Source: ZC4RG29 sp035304385
Lineage (GTDB): Bacteria; Bacteroidota; Bacteroidia; Cytophagales; Cyclobacteriaceae
Reading direction: 5' to 3'
NCBI GenBank assembly: GCA_035304385.1
Contig: DATGQD010000065.1
Span: 124,001 to 188,000 of the forward strand
DNA: 64,000 nt
Shown one piece after another: positions 54,562 through 63,169 of the stretch (positions are counted from its first letter, which is position 1; the number at the start of each line of letters is the position of its first letter). Below the pieces are notes generated by a model. It had not been told where the DNA came from, made no database searches, and worked only from the letters and a program-made list of their open reading frames with translations. The position numbers and the translations under genes are program-made.

Positions 54562-55776
54562 ATGATCAGAAAGGTAGCCCTGTACTTCGTTTTTGCCCTT
54601 TTGGCGCTTTCTTGCCTCGATGAGCCGGACTGCTATAACCTGAACAATAATGTGATCGGGATTGCCTTCCGGAAGATGGCCGATAGCAGGGCGGATACCG
54701 TGGCGCTGGTCGGGATCACGCTCAATGGCACGGATAGCCTGTTCTATCCGATGCGCCTGGCCACGGGTGTAGAGCTGCCCCTGGATGTGCTCAGCGGGGA
54801 ATCGGAAATCACCTTTCATTTCGCGGGAATTTATGGTCCGTTTACACGAACGCTCCGCACGGCATACACTTCGAAGGCACAATTCGTATCTGAGGATTGC
54901 GGGGAGCGGTTTATCATTTCCGACCTGCGATTGGAGGATCACGGGTTCGACTCCATCCGGTTGGTGAACGATGCGCCGGGACGTAACCCGACGACGAACT
55001 ATATCATTTATCGCTGTCCGATAACCGACCGGATGAAAATCAGCTTCCGGCAACTCGCCATGAACGAAGACAGCCTGGGTGTTCCTATGGACGTGTTTGT
55101 TGATGGCATATCGCCGGATTTTTCGCCGGCAGTACTGTATCCAGACGACACGGCGAGCACCTTCATCCTCCCGCTGAATCCTGAATCGGAGTCCGTCACG
55201 TATCATTTTGATTTCACCGCGGGCGCAGCGGACCTGGCCATTGGCTACCGGAGGGTGACCTCGACCCGGTTTGGGGTGTGCGGCAATCAAACGTTCTATG
55301 CCGATCTGGTGGCCTCTTCTGACAACTTTGACAAGGTACTTGTGGTGCGCGATTCGATACGCGATCCGGCGGTGACGAATGTGCTGCTACAACGCTGTCC
55401 GGATACGCATCTCGTCAAAATCGACTTCGTGGATCAGCACGGTGACGATGGACAGGCGATTCCGATTACGCTCAACGGCATTACAACCGACTACGCACCG
55501 GATGTGTTCTACGCCGGCGAAACGGTGTCGTCCGTCATTCTGCCGCTCAACGACCAGGCGGACATGACGAGGTTTACGTTTGATCTTGAGGCCGGCCCAA
55601 TCGACGTTGAGGTGGCGTACACCCGCACTCCTGTTGTGTTTCATAACACGTGTGCCAGTATGGCTATATCTGACCTGAGTATCGTCTCATCGGAGTTTCT
55701 TTCGGAACCCGAGGTGCTTTCCACTGAGACAACATTTCCCGTAAACACCACAAACTTTGCGATTATTCCTGACTAG
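54562..55776 (+). CDS. Lipoprotein with three DUF6452-like repeats
   Basis: A 404-residue protein with a lipoprotein signal (FALLALSC, Cys at residue 18). The mature part is a triplication of a ~120-residue beta domain. Each copy has a Cys-containing opening (PDCYNLNNNVIGIAF, YRCPITDRMKISF, QRCPDTHLVKIDF), then ITLNG or a variant, LPL, and a closing VSEDCGERFIISDL-like strand. Single-domain DUF6452 lipoproteins are known beside DUF6048 genes in Bacteroidota, and the same neighbour follows here. The function is unknown; envelope location is expected. The family name is inferred from context and pattern. Confidence 0.7.
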   Translation: MIRKVALYFVFALLALSCLDEPDCYNLNNNVIGIAFRKMADSRADTVALVGITLNGTDSLFYPMRLATGVELPLDVLSGESEITFHFAGIYGPFTRTLRTAYTSKAQFVSEDCGERFIISDLRLEDHGFDSIRLVNDAPGRNPTTNYIIYRCPITDRMKISFRQLAMNEDSLGVPMDVFVDGISPDFSPAVLYPDDTASTFILPLNPESESVTYHFDFTAGAADLAIGYRRVTSTRFGVCGNQTFYADLVASSDNFDKVLVVRDSIRDPAVTNVLLQRCPDTHLVKIDFVDQHGDDGQAIPITLNGITTDYAPDVFYAGETVSSVILPLNDQADMTRFTFDLEAGPIDVEVAYTRTPVVFHNTCASMAISDLSIVSSEFLSEPEVLSTETTFPVNTTNFAIIPD

Positions 55777-56440
55777 CATACTGTTGCTTTGCTTGTGCAT
55801 ACCGGCTTCTTCGCAGGAAGAAAAGCAGCGGGATTCTGTTACCCTTCGGGATTTTATCCCCAGCGGTATTCGTGTAGGTGCCGACGTGTATGCCCTGATC
55901 CGCAGCCAGTATGACGACCGCTTTAACGGGTGGGAGCTTAATGCCGAAATGGATGTGCACCGTTATTTCGTGGCCTTTGAAATGGGAAACTGGCAGCTTG
56001 ATTTAAATACCGTGGACGCGGACGATACGGGCCCCGCTGTTTATGCCAACAAGGGCACCTACTTCAGAATCGGCGCGGACATGAATTTCATTCCCCGCGA
56101 TACACATGGTAATGTGCTGTTTCTGGGGGCACGTTATGGCCGCTCGATTTTTTCAGAAACGCTTACCACTACCGTTATGGATCCTGTCTGGGGTCAACGG
56201 GATGTGCAGTTTCATACGGACGACGCCAACGCGCGATGGATCGAGCTGACGGGCGGACTTCGGGTGAGGTTGTGGAAGGTGTTGTGGCTGGGTTATACGG
56301 CGCGCTTCAAATTTGGCCTTTCCACCCATGGCACAGGAAACATGGAGCCGCATGATGTTCCCGGATACGGGAGCAACGAAGAGCGTACGACCTGGGGATT
56401 CAATTACCTGGTGCTGGTACGATTCCCGCTGAGGAAATAG
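55757..56440 (+). CDS. DUF6048-like outer-membrane protein
   Basis: A 227-residue protein with a signal peptide (MRLFLTSILLLCLCIPASSQ). The mature part looks like a small beta-barrel (GIRVGADVYALIRSQYDD, FLGARYGRSIF, WLGYTARFKFGLS), ending in VLVRFPLRK. It matches the DUF6048 family that accompanies DUF6452 lipoproteins. The start is TTG at 55757, inside the end of the lipoprotein gene (20-base overlap), so the two are translationally coupled. A complex between lipoprotein and barrel is a plausible inference. Confidence 0.75.
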   Translation: MRLFLTSILLLCLCIPASSQEEKQRDSVTLRDFIPSGIRVGADVYALIRSQYDDRFNGWELNAEMDVHRYFVAFEMGNWQLDLNTVDADDTGPAVYANKGTYFRIGADMNFIPRDTHGNVLFLGARYGRSIFSETLTTTVMDPVWGQRDVQFHTDDANARWIELTGGLRVRLWKVLWLGYTARFKFGLSTHGTGNMEPHDVPGYGSNEERTTWGFNYLVLVRFPLRK

Positions 56441-56468
56441 TGCCGGCAAAGATGATGTTCATGCGTCT

Positions 56469-57425
56469 CTATGTGCTGAACAACGACTCCACAAACGCCA
56501 TTTTATCGAACACCTGGAGGTCGTCGACCTTCTCGCCGACGCCAATGTACTTCACTGGAATTTTGAATTCATCGGAGATTCCGATGACGACACCACCTTT
56601 GGCCGTGCCGTCGAGCTTCGTGATTGCCAGGGACGTGACGTCCGTGGCTTTCGTGAACTCGCGCGCCTGTACCACGGCGTTCTGACCAGTGCTGCCATCG
56701 AGGACAAGCAGGACTTCGTGGGGCGCTTCGGGAATGACCTTCTGCATGACGCGGCGGATCTTTGACAACTCCTGCATCAGGTTAACCTTGGTGTGGAGGC
56801 GGCCTGCCGTGTCGATAATCGCTACGTCGGCGTTTTGGTCAACAGCCGCTTTGACCGTGTCATAGGCGACGGCGGAGGGATCCGTATTCATACCGCGGGA
56901 CACGACGGGTACGCCCACGCGTTCGCCCCACAACTTGAGCTGATCTACCGCTGCTGCGCGAAAGGTGTCGGCGGCGCCAAGAACAACGGAGCGGCCCATT
57001 TTTGTGAATTGGGCGGCCAGCTTGCCGATGGTGGTGGTTTTGCCCACACCGTTGACGCCGACGACCATAATAACATAAGGTTTCACACCCTCCGGAATCA
57101 AAATCCCACCGGCGTCGGATGCATTATTTTCAGCCAACAGCGCTGCGATTTCTTCTTTGAGGATGCGGTCGAGTTCGGCGGTGCCGAGGTATTTGTCGCG
57201 GGCGACACGCTTTTGTACTCTTTCGATGATCTTAAGCGTGGTTTCTACGCCCACGTCGCTGGAGACGAGTACTTCTTCGAGGTTATCGAGTACCTCATCG
57301 TCGACGGTGGACTTGCCTGCGATGGCCTTGCCGAGCCTGGAAAAGAAGCTTTGCTTGGATTTATCCAGACCTTTATCCAGCTGCTCCTTCTTTTCCCTCG
57401 AAAACAGATTACCCAGTAACGACAT
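56469..57425 (-). CDS. ftsY: Signal recognition particle receptor FtsY
   Basis: A 318-residue SRP GTPase that docks ribosome-SRP complexes at the membrane. The N domain is followed by the NG domain with the P-loop GVNGVGKTTTIGKLA, DTFRAAA, DTAGRLHTK and TKLDGTAKGG. The acidic A domain of proteobacterial FtsY is absent; only a short basic N-terminus is seen, as in other Bacteroidota. A terminator separates it from the ribosomal-protein genes upstream. Confidence 0.97.
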   Translation of the reverse strand: MSLLGNLFSREKKEQLDKGLDKSKQSFFSRLGKAIAGKSTVDDEVLDNLEEVLVSSDVGVETTLKIIERVQKRVARDKYLGTAELDRILKEEIAALLAENNASDAGGILIPEGVKPYVIMVVGVNGVGKTTTIGKLAAQFTKMGRSVVLGAADTFRAAAVDQLKLWGERVGVPVVSRGMNTDPSAVAYDTVKAAVDQNADVAIIDTAGRLHTKVNLMQELSKIRRVMQKVIPEAPHEVLLVLDGSTGQNAVVQAREFTKATDVTSLAITKLDGTAKGGVVIGISDEFKIPVKYIGVGEKVDDLQVFDKMAFVESLFST

Positions 57426-57462
57426 GAGGTGTGCTTAGAATAATTCGGATGTACAGCAGGGC

Positions 57463-57492
57463 AAAAAAACAAGAAGTCCCATAAGGGACTTC
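57463..57492 (-). terminator. Rho-independent terminator after the L28-L33-DUF4295 cluster
   Basis: On the minus strand GAAGTCCC-TTAT-GGGACTTC, a perfect 8-base stem, is followed by TTGTTTTTTT. It lies 24 bases after the DUF4295 stop and 37 bases before the ftsY start, so ftsY needs its own promoter or readthrough. Confidence 0.85.
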
Positions 57493-57516
57493 ACGACAAA
57501 GCAATTTCTCTTCGAA

Positions 57517-57672
57517 TTACTTCTTCGCCAGGGTCTCCTTTACGAGTTCCACCGGCACAATCTCTTCCCGGAACACATAGGCGCCGGTTTTTTCAGAACG
57601 GATTGCGCGGATCACTTTCGCGTAGTTTTTTCCGCCAACCTTCTTCAGCGACGCAACAACTTTCTTTGCCAT
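57517..57672 (-). CDS. DUF4295 small basic protein
   Basis: A 51-residue lysine-rich protein starting MAKKVVASLKKVGGKNYAKV and ending VKETLAKK. Proteins of this size and sequence (DUF4295) are found in Bacteroidota next to ribosomal proteins L33 and L28 and are thought to be ribosome-associated, but the role is unproven. It is third in the L28-L33-DUF4295 cluster, 24 bases after L33. Confidence 0.88.
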   Translation of the reverse strand: MAKKVVASLKKVGGKNYAKVIRAIRSEKTGAYVFREEIVPVELVKETLAKK

Positions 57673-57696
57673 GGTATATCGTCAGTAATGTAAAAC

Positions 57697-57879
57697 CTAT
57701 TTGATCTCCTTATGAACCGTGTACCGCTTCAGGATCGGGTTGTATTTCTTCAACTCGAGCCTTTCGGTCGTATTCTTCCGGTTCTTGGTCGTGATGTACC
57801 GGCTCATCCCGGGCATTCCACTATTCTTGTGTTCCGTGCACTCGAGGATTACCTGTACCCTGTTGCCTTTCTTTGCCAT
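57697..57879 (-). CDS. rpmG: 50S ribosomal protein L33
   Basis: A 60-residue protein (MAKKGNRVQVILECTEHKNS, ending KKYNPILKRYTVHKEIK). It lacks the paired CxxC zinc motifs, so it is the zinc-independent (C-minus) form. It follows L28 by 26 bases. Confidence 0.96.
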   Translation of the reverse strand: MAKKGNRVQVILECTEHKNSGMPGMSRYITTKNRKNTTERLELKKYNPILKRYTVHKEIK

Positions 57880-57905
57880 ATCCTTCCTTTTTTAAGGTTG
57901 TCGAA

Positions 57906-58145
57906 CTAGATCGAAAGGATGCCCTTTTTCCGGGCCTCTTTCAGCACCGCGTAAATACCGTGCTTATTGATGCTCTTGATCGCCTTGGTGGACACCTTCA
58001 GGGTGATCCAGCGACCTTCTTCAGGAACGTAGAACCGTTTAACCTGCAAGTTAGGGTAAAAACGCCGCTTCGTCTTGTTGTTGGCGTGCGATACGTTGTT
58101 GCCCACCTGGGGCCTTTTTCCCGTTATTTGACAAACTCGTGCCAT
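57906..58145 (-). CDS. rpmB: 50S ribosomal protein L28
   Basis: A 79-residue protein (MARVCQITGKRPQVGNNVSH, FYPNLQVKRFYVPEEGRW, ending GIYAVLKEARKKGILSI). Length and sequence are typical. The frame extends upstream to 58184, but the ATG at 58145 is the family start. A palindrome CCCTTTTGGAAAAGGG lies at 58162-58177 in its leader. Confidence 0.97.
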   Translation of the reverse strand: MARVCQITGKRPQVGNNVSHANNKTKRRFYPNLQVKRFYVPEEGRWITLKVSTKAIKSINKHGIYAVLKEARKKGILSI

Positions 58146-58226
58146 AGTTTCCTGTTTTTCCCCCTTTTGGAAAAGGGACTGCAAATATCGCTAAAACCGC
58201 CCCAATTATCCAACCACAGAGGAAAA

Positions 58227-58889
58227 TTATCCCTCCGTTTGGAGTTCAGCGAGGAGTTGCCGGGGTTCCAGGCCCTGAAAGTCGTCAATAACCCGGTCGA
58301 CGGGGGGAAATTCATCTTTCGAATGCGTGGTCGTGATCCCAATTACCCGGCATCCGGCCGCCTTGGCGGAGAGGACGCCGGAAATGGAGTCCTCGAAGAC
58401 AACACATTGGGCGGGCGGCAGATTCAGGGCTTCTGCCGTTTTGAGGTAAATCTCGGGGTCCGGCTTTCCCCGGGTCACGAACGATTCGTCCAGGATGACG
58501 TCGAAGTACGATTGAGTGCCGGTCTTTTCCAGGGTAAAGTCAACGTTTTCACGCGGTGCAGAGGTTGCGATCGCGCGCGGTATCCCAAGGGCCTTTAGTT
58601 TGTCAAGGAACGCGATCAGCCCGTCCACCGGTTGGATGTGTGGCGCATACAGTTCGCGGTACAGCGCCTCCTTCTCGGCTGCGTATTCAGCGATCTTGTT
58701 CGCATCCGTAGTACCGAAAAGCTGGGGGATCCAGTCTTTGTTGGTCCGACCGAATATCGTGTTCCGCAAATCGTCTTCGGTAAGGCGGAATCCGTGTTGT
58801 TCGCTAAACTGGCGGAGGGCGATTTCGTGATACGGATTGCTGTCTGCGATGACGCCGTCCATATCGAAGATAAAGGCATTAGGCCGCAT
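58227..58889 (-). CDS. HAD-family hydrolase, beta-phosphoglucomutase-like
   Basis: A 220-residue HAD subfamily IA protein. The nucleophile and acid aspartates are Asp9 and Asp11 (FIFDMDGVIAD), a helical cap follows, motif II is ATSAPRENV, motif III is the lysine in RGKPDPEIYL, and motif IV is VFEDSISGVLSAKAAG. The substrate is probably a sugar phosphate, either as phosphatase or mutase. It cannot be refined from sequence alone. The start at 58889 begins just before the motif-I strand. Confidence 0.88.
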   Translation of the reverse strand: MRPNAFIFDMDGVIADSNPYHEIALRQFSEQHGFRLTEDDLRNTIFGRTNKDWIPQLFGTTDANKIAEYAAEKEALYRELYAPHIQPVDGLIAFLDKLKALGIPRAIATSAPRENVDFTLEKTGTQSYFDVILDESFVTRGKPDPEIYLKTAEALNLPPAQCVVFEDSISGVLSAKAAGCRVIGITTTHSKDEFPPVDRVIDDFQGLEPRQLLAELQTEG

Positions 58890-59034
58890 AGATGTCGTTT
58901 TTGTTCGCGCCGGCAAAATAGGCCCGAAAATGTCTAAATAAAATTTCAATCATCAATCCCTGGTCGCTAACGGGCGAGGCCAATAGAGGCGCTTTGTCCG
59001 ACCCGCAGGGGCCAATGGTTTGTGCGACGGACGT

Positions 59035-59108
59035 AACATTGCGTCCCGCTGGGACGCTGTACCCCCGCCAAATCCTCTCTACAAACATTGCGTCCCGCCG
59101 GGACGCTG
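59035..59108 (-). repeat. Two palindromic AACATTGCGTCCC elements
   Basis: Two 25-base copies (59035-59059 and 59084-59108) differ at one base. Each has AACATT followed by the palindrome GCGTCCCGCYGGGACGC. Reverse-complemented, they read as GTCCC/GGGAC palindrome then AATGTT, the same design as the array at 59.2-59.5 kb but in the opposite orientation. The rest of 58890-59236 shows no gene or other structure. Confidence 0.8.
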
Positions 59109-59236
59109 GCCTCACGATCGCGGCGTCGACACTATTTGTAAACGCGTACCTCGATTGTCATGCGCACCACACTTGTGTATGTGCCATCGGGTTCTAACGT
59201 GCAGGCAAACCTGAATCAACGCACCAATCCACGCTC

Positions 59237-59510
59237 CGTTAGACCAAATGTTTGTAGCTGGGGTACCCGTCCCTTTTGAGACAGAATGTTTGTAGCGCAG
59301 ACGTGCACCCCGGGGTACCCGTCCCTTTGGGGACGGAATGTTTGTATCGCGGACGTGTACACCGGGGTACCCGTCCCTTTGGGGACGGAATGTTTGTAGC
59401 GCGGACGTGTATTCTGGGGTATCCGTCCCTTTGGGGACGGAATGTTTGTAGCGCGGACGGGTATCCCGGGTACCCGTCCCTTTGGGGACCGAATGTTTGT
59501 AGCCCGGACG
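59237..59510 (+). repeat. 52-base tandem palindromic repeat array
   Basis: AATGTTTGTAG or AATGTTTGTAT occurs at 59247, 59285, 59337, 59389, 59441 and 59492, giving periods of 38, 52, 52, 52 and 51 bases. Between successive copies lies GTACCCGTCCCTTTGGGGAC or a near variant, a stem-loop with complementary CCGTCCC and GGGACGG arms, and a more variable 10-15 base segment. The unit count is five to six. Translations of the minus strand (ATNIPSPKGRVP-like) are simple repeats and not a gene. Confidence 0.88.
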
Positions 59511-59526
59511 TACATCCTGAAAACAA

Positions 59527-61728
59527 CTAGTATATCACCAAACGCTGGGTGTAGTTGCGCTGACCCGCCGTGATGCGTAACAGGTAAAGGCCGGAGGCCA
59601 CGCGGGGAAGGACGAGTTTACGATCCTCAAAGGGTTCGATAACCACAGGCACGGTCAATTCCTGTCCGAGCAGGGAGATGAGCTGGACAACAACCTGGCG
59701 GTCCGTTCGGATCGTAACTTCCGACGATGGGACGGGATTGGGAAATATTCTGACAACGGGCTCAGCAGATGGGGGCGGGCTGGTATCATTTCGTAAGATG
59801 CCAATTCCGCCCAGCAGCGTACCGACGGCGATTACGCGATGATTTCCCTCGAACAACCGGGCTGCCGACGGCCAGATACGGCCTCCCAGATTGCGTTCAA
59901 CGTAGTTGCCTGTAAACTCGTCGTAGATGATATCGCTGATGAGTTCGATTTCCTGGCCGGTCTGGCGGTAGTTGCTGATAATGCCGAGGCGGCCATACTG
60001 ATCGCCGATGATCAGATCGGTGTGTCCGTCGTCATTGAGATCTGCCGTATGCAGCGCCAGGCTTTGCCGCTCGACGCTTGGGCCGAACCCGAGGTAATCG
60101 GCCTGCTCCAGGGCCAGGTTGATCGTGCCTGCCGGCCCTTGATTACGCCAGTATTGCAAAGAACCGTTTGTTCTTCCCACCAGCAAGTCAGGAAGCCCAT
60201 CGGCGTCAACATCAGTCATGTGGGCGTTCTCGGTGAACAGAATGTCAAAGGATATCAATACGGGAGATTGCCCCGTGACATCTAACCCGCTATTGGCTTT
60301 GTTAAACAGGACGTACAGCCCCGTCGTCTGATCATCCGAATTGGTTGCTGTGAAGACCAGGTCTGTCTTGCCGTCACCATCGGCGTCATAAAACTGAGGC
60401 TTGATATTGTGAAAGCCGTGGCTTCTGAAGTCGAGATAGTTGTCGGTGATCATCTTAAAAGCCGGTGCAGTACGCGTTCCGACGTTCTCATAGAAGACAA
60501 GGGAGCCCGTCAGTTCGCCGCCCGTGTTCATCTGACCTACAACCAGGTCCAGGTCCCCATCGCCGTCCGTATCCATAAAGGCCGGTACCGCATGGTCCCC
60601 GACATCGATCATATCACCCTGGAGAAAGTCACGGCGTTGAAAGGTGAATACCGGCAAATCGTTCGTCCCGGAGTTGATGTACAGCCAGTTGGATTCACGG
60701 AGATTGATCTGCAGGTGATCCTTCGCATAAATCTGTGCAGACACGACGAGATCAAGCACCTGGTCGCCGTTCACATCTTCGAGGAAGGCGGTGGGGTACA
60801 ACGGAAAGGCCGCGGGTTGAGCCGGAGGAAACGGTATGGCGGCAGAAAAATCGGGATTTTGATTGTCGCCCGTGTTTTCGAGGAGGTAGATCTCATCACA
60901 GCTTCCATCCGCGAGGACGAGGTCGATGTCACCATCGTTGTCGAAGTCGTAGGCCAGCAACCCTTTCCCTTCACTATGTTTGATACGGCCGCCACCATGA
61001 GGCTGGCATCCTTCACCGCCGAAGGCAAACTCGCCACATCCGCAGGTGAGTACATTGCCCCATCGTTGTGTGATGCGTTCGAACTCAAGCGAGTCGCAAG
61101 ACCCGTACCGTTCCTGGCTGAAATTCTGGTGGAACTCCACGCCGCCTTCGCCGCTGTAGTTCACGGTGAGTATGTCCAGGTCGCCGTCGCCATCGACGTC
61201 TATTATGGCCGGGAGGTCGTCAAACTGTAACTGTAAATTGATGAGTCCGGAGAACCCCCGCGTCAACAGCACCTCACTTTTCGGGAGTCCATCGCCTGCG
61301 AAGAAGTGAAACGACTCCCATTCCAGGAGTCCACCGGGCTGGGTCTGGTTGATGTACACGCGAATGCCCAGATTGTCGCCGGTGAAGATGTCCGGCTTGC
61401 CATCGCAATTGAAATCGCGCAATAATAGCCAGTTGGAAACGGTAGGAAAGAGGGTCTCATACTCCGGCGCGTAACGATACTGTTGCCCTTCCCTGAGCAG
61501 GGTTATGACCTTGTTTGCCATCCGGTCGAACACCACCAGGTCGGCGATACCATCCTGATTCAGGTCAAGACTGTTGTATTGAGCGGCATTCAATCCCCCG
61601 GCCCAGGGCAACGCATACGGTGTGCCGTCGGCATGGCTGACTGGGATGGACTGGTCCATACTGTACATGAATTGCCCGAAGGCCCAGGCAGGACACGCAA
61701 ATAAACCCATCCATAGTAACCGCAGCAT
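59527..61728 (-). CDS. FG-GAP/VCBS repeat protein with T9SS sorting domain
   Basis: A 733-residue exported protein. A signal peptide (MLRLLWMGLFACPAWAFGQ) is followed by nine calcium-binding-type motifs (DLNQDGIADL, DVDGDGDLDI, DFDNDGDIDL, DTDGDGDLDL, DVDADGLPDL and others). These form one or more seven-bladed FG-GAP propellers. The final ~75 residues, from VRIFPNPVPSSEVTIR, are a type A T9SS signal ending RLVIY. A cysteine-rich loop (LTCGCGEFAFGGEGC) interrupts blade three or four. The protein should be secreted or anchored on the cell surface; its ligand is unknown. It is divergent from murF. Confidence 0.88.
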   Translation of the reverse strand: MLRLLWMGLFACPAWAFGQFMYSMDQSIPVSHADGTPYALPWAGGLNAAQYNSLDLNQDGIADLVVFDRMANKVITLLREGQQYRYAPEYETLFPTVSNWLLLRDFNCDGKPDIFTGDNLGIRVYINQTQPGGLLEWESFHFFAGDGLPKSEVLLTRGFSGLINLQLQFDDLPAIIDVDGDGDLDILTVNYSGEGGVEFHQNFSQERYGSCDSLEFERITQRWGNVLTCGCGEFAFGGEGCQPHGGGRIKHSEGKGLLAYDFDNDGDIDLVLADGSCDEIYLLENTGDNQNPDFSAAIPFPPAQPAAFPLYPTAFLEDVNGDQVLDLVVSAQIYAKDHLQINLRESNWLYINSGTNDLPVFTFQRRDFLQGDMIDVGDHAVPAFMDTDGDGDLDLVVGQMNTGGELTGSLVFYENVGTRTAPAFKMITDNYLDFRSHGFHNIKPQFYDADGDGKTDLVFTATNSDDQTTGLYVLFNKANSGLDVTGQSPVLISFDILFTENAHMTDVDADGLPDLLVGRTNGSLQYWRNQGPAGTINLALEQADYLGFGPSVERQSLALHTADLNDDGHTDLIIGDQYGRLGIISNYRQTGQEIELISDIIYDEFTGNYVERNLGGRIWPSAARLFEGNHRVIAVGTLLGGIGILRNDTSPPPSAEPVVRIFPNPVPSSEVTIRTDRQVVVQLISLLGQELTVPVVIEPFEDRKLVLPRVASGLYLLRITAGQRNYTQRLVIY

Positions 61729-61816
61729 GCAATATTCTTTCGTATCCCAATAACGCAGGCCCGTGTCAACCTGTTATCTTGCCTGCAAGATAGTTAGCAG
61801 AACGCAACTGAGTGCA

Positions 61817-63112
61817 ATGCGTATTCCCGAGCTCTACAGCAAATTCCTGGAATCGGCAGGTATTTCTACCGACACGCGCAAGATCGTGCCCGGGTCCATA
61901 TTCTTTGCCCTGCGGGGCGACCGTTTTAACGCAAACGAGTTTGCCGCAGACGCGCTCACGAAGGGGGCAAGCTATGCTGTGATAGATCAGCCCGAGTTCG
62001 CGAAGGGCAAAAGTTATCTGGTCGTTCCAGACACGCTGGAAGCGCTGCAGCAGTTGGCCAGGTTTCATCGGGATCGCCTGGATATTCCGATTCTGGCACT
62101 CACCGGCTCCAACGGCAAGACGACGACCAAAGAATTGCTCTACGCGATACTCTCGCGCCGTTTGAAGGTTTATGCGACGAAGGGCAATCTCAACAACCAT
62201 ATCGGTGTACCGCTTACCGTGCTCAGCATCAAACCGGACCACGAGATTGCCGTCGTGGAAATGGGCGCCAATCATGTGGGAGAGATCGCCATGCTTTGCG
62301 GCATTGCCGACCCTACGCACGGGCTGATTACCAATATCGGCCGCGCACATATCGGACTCTTCGGGGGGATCGAACAGATTGCCCGGGCCAAGGGTGAACT
62401 GTATGATCACCTGGCTGCCCGCGATGGTGTGGTGTTTGTGAACTCAGGTAACGACCGACTCGCCGGCATGGCCAAAAAATTCAAGTCGACCATAACGTAT
62501 CCACAGGCGGGCGACTTCTACACCGCGCAATTCCTCGGCGCAGACCCATACGTACGCTTCATAGCGGATAACGGCAACGAGGTGGCGACACAACTTATCG
62601 GTTCCTACAACTTTGAGAACCTGGCAGCAGCACTATGCGTAGGTAAGTATTTCGGCGTCGATCCGGAGGAGGCAAACGCAGCGGTGGCCGCGTACCGCCC
62701 TGAGAATATGCGGTCGCAGGTTGTTAAAAAGGGCAGCAATACGATAATTCTCGACGCCTACAACGCTAACCCGAGCTCTATGCAGGCGGCGATCGAGAAC
62801 CTGGTGGCGATGGAGGGGGCCAGGAAGATCCTCATCCTGGGTGACATGTTCGAACTGGGCGACGAAAGCGAGCGGGAACACAGGCTGCTGGCATCGCTGA
62901 TAGAAAAGCATGGATTCAGGGAAGTGTATTTGTGCGGATCGCTGATGGCAGATGCGGCAGAAGAAATTGCGTATGCGCAACATTTCACGAACAAGGCAGA
63001 TCTCATTAACGCGTTGAAGTCGACTGAAATCAACGACGCCGTCATTCTTATTAAAGCCTCCCGCGGCATCGGCCTGGAAGAAGTCGTGGAATATATCGGA
63101 CAGGCATCGTAA
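61817..63112 (+). CDS. murF: UDP-MurNAc-tripeptide--D-alanyl-D-alanine ligase
   Basis: A 431-residue Mur ligase that adds D-Ala-D-Ala to the peptidoglycan precursor. The N-terminal UDP-binding domain (STDTRKIVPGSIFFALRGD), the ATP loop (ALTGSNGKTTTKELL), VEMGANHVGEI and the C-terminal domain (DAYNANPSSM, LGDMFELGDES) are all present. The ATG at 61817 (MRIPELYSKF) fits the family. The longer frame starts inside the divergent promoter region. It stands apart from a division/cell-wall cluster. Confidence 0.96.
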   Translation: MRIPELYSKFLESAGISTDTRKIVPGSIFFALRGDRFNANEFAADALTKGASYAVIDQPEFAKGKSYLVVPDTLEALQQLARFHRDRLDIPILALTGSNGKTTTKELLYAILSRRLKVYATKGNLNNHIGVPLTVLSIKPDHEIAVVEMGANHVGEIAMLCGIADPTHGLITNIGRAHIGLFGGIEQIARAKGELYDHLAARDGVVFVNSGNDRLAGMAKKFKSTITYPQAGDFYTAQFLGADPYVRFIADNGNEVATQLIGSYNFENLAAALCVGKYFGVDPEEANAAVAAYRPENMRSQVVKKGSNTIILDAYNANPSSMQAAIENLVAMEGARKILILGDMFELGDESEREHRLLASLIEKHGFREVYLCGSLMADAAEEIAYAQHFTNKADLINALKSTEINDAVILIKASRGIGLEEVVEYIGQAS

Positions 63113-63169
63113 CCCGCCTGCATGCTTGTCGTAAAAAAAACAACATACCTTAATCAATGCTATTGAAAC

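Noticed and set aside
59237..59510. CRISPR array
   Set aside because: The period is regular (52 bases), but the conserved part is ~40 bases and the variable part only ~11 bases and still similar between units. There are no unique spacers and no cas genes nearby.
59216..59526. Small proteins encoded across the repeat array on either strand
   Set aside because: Their translations are only the 52-base repeat read in successive frames, with no start signal or family resemblance.
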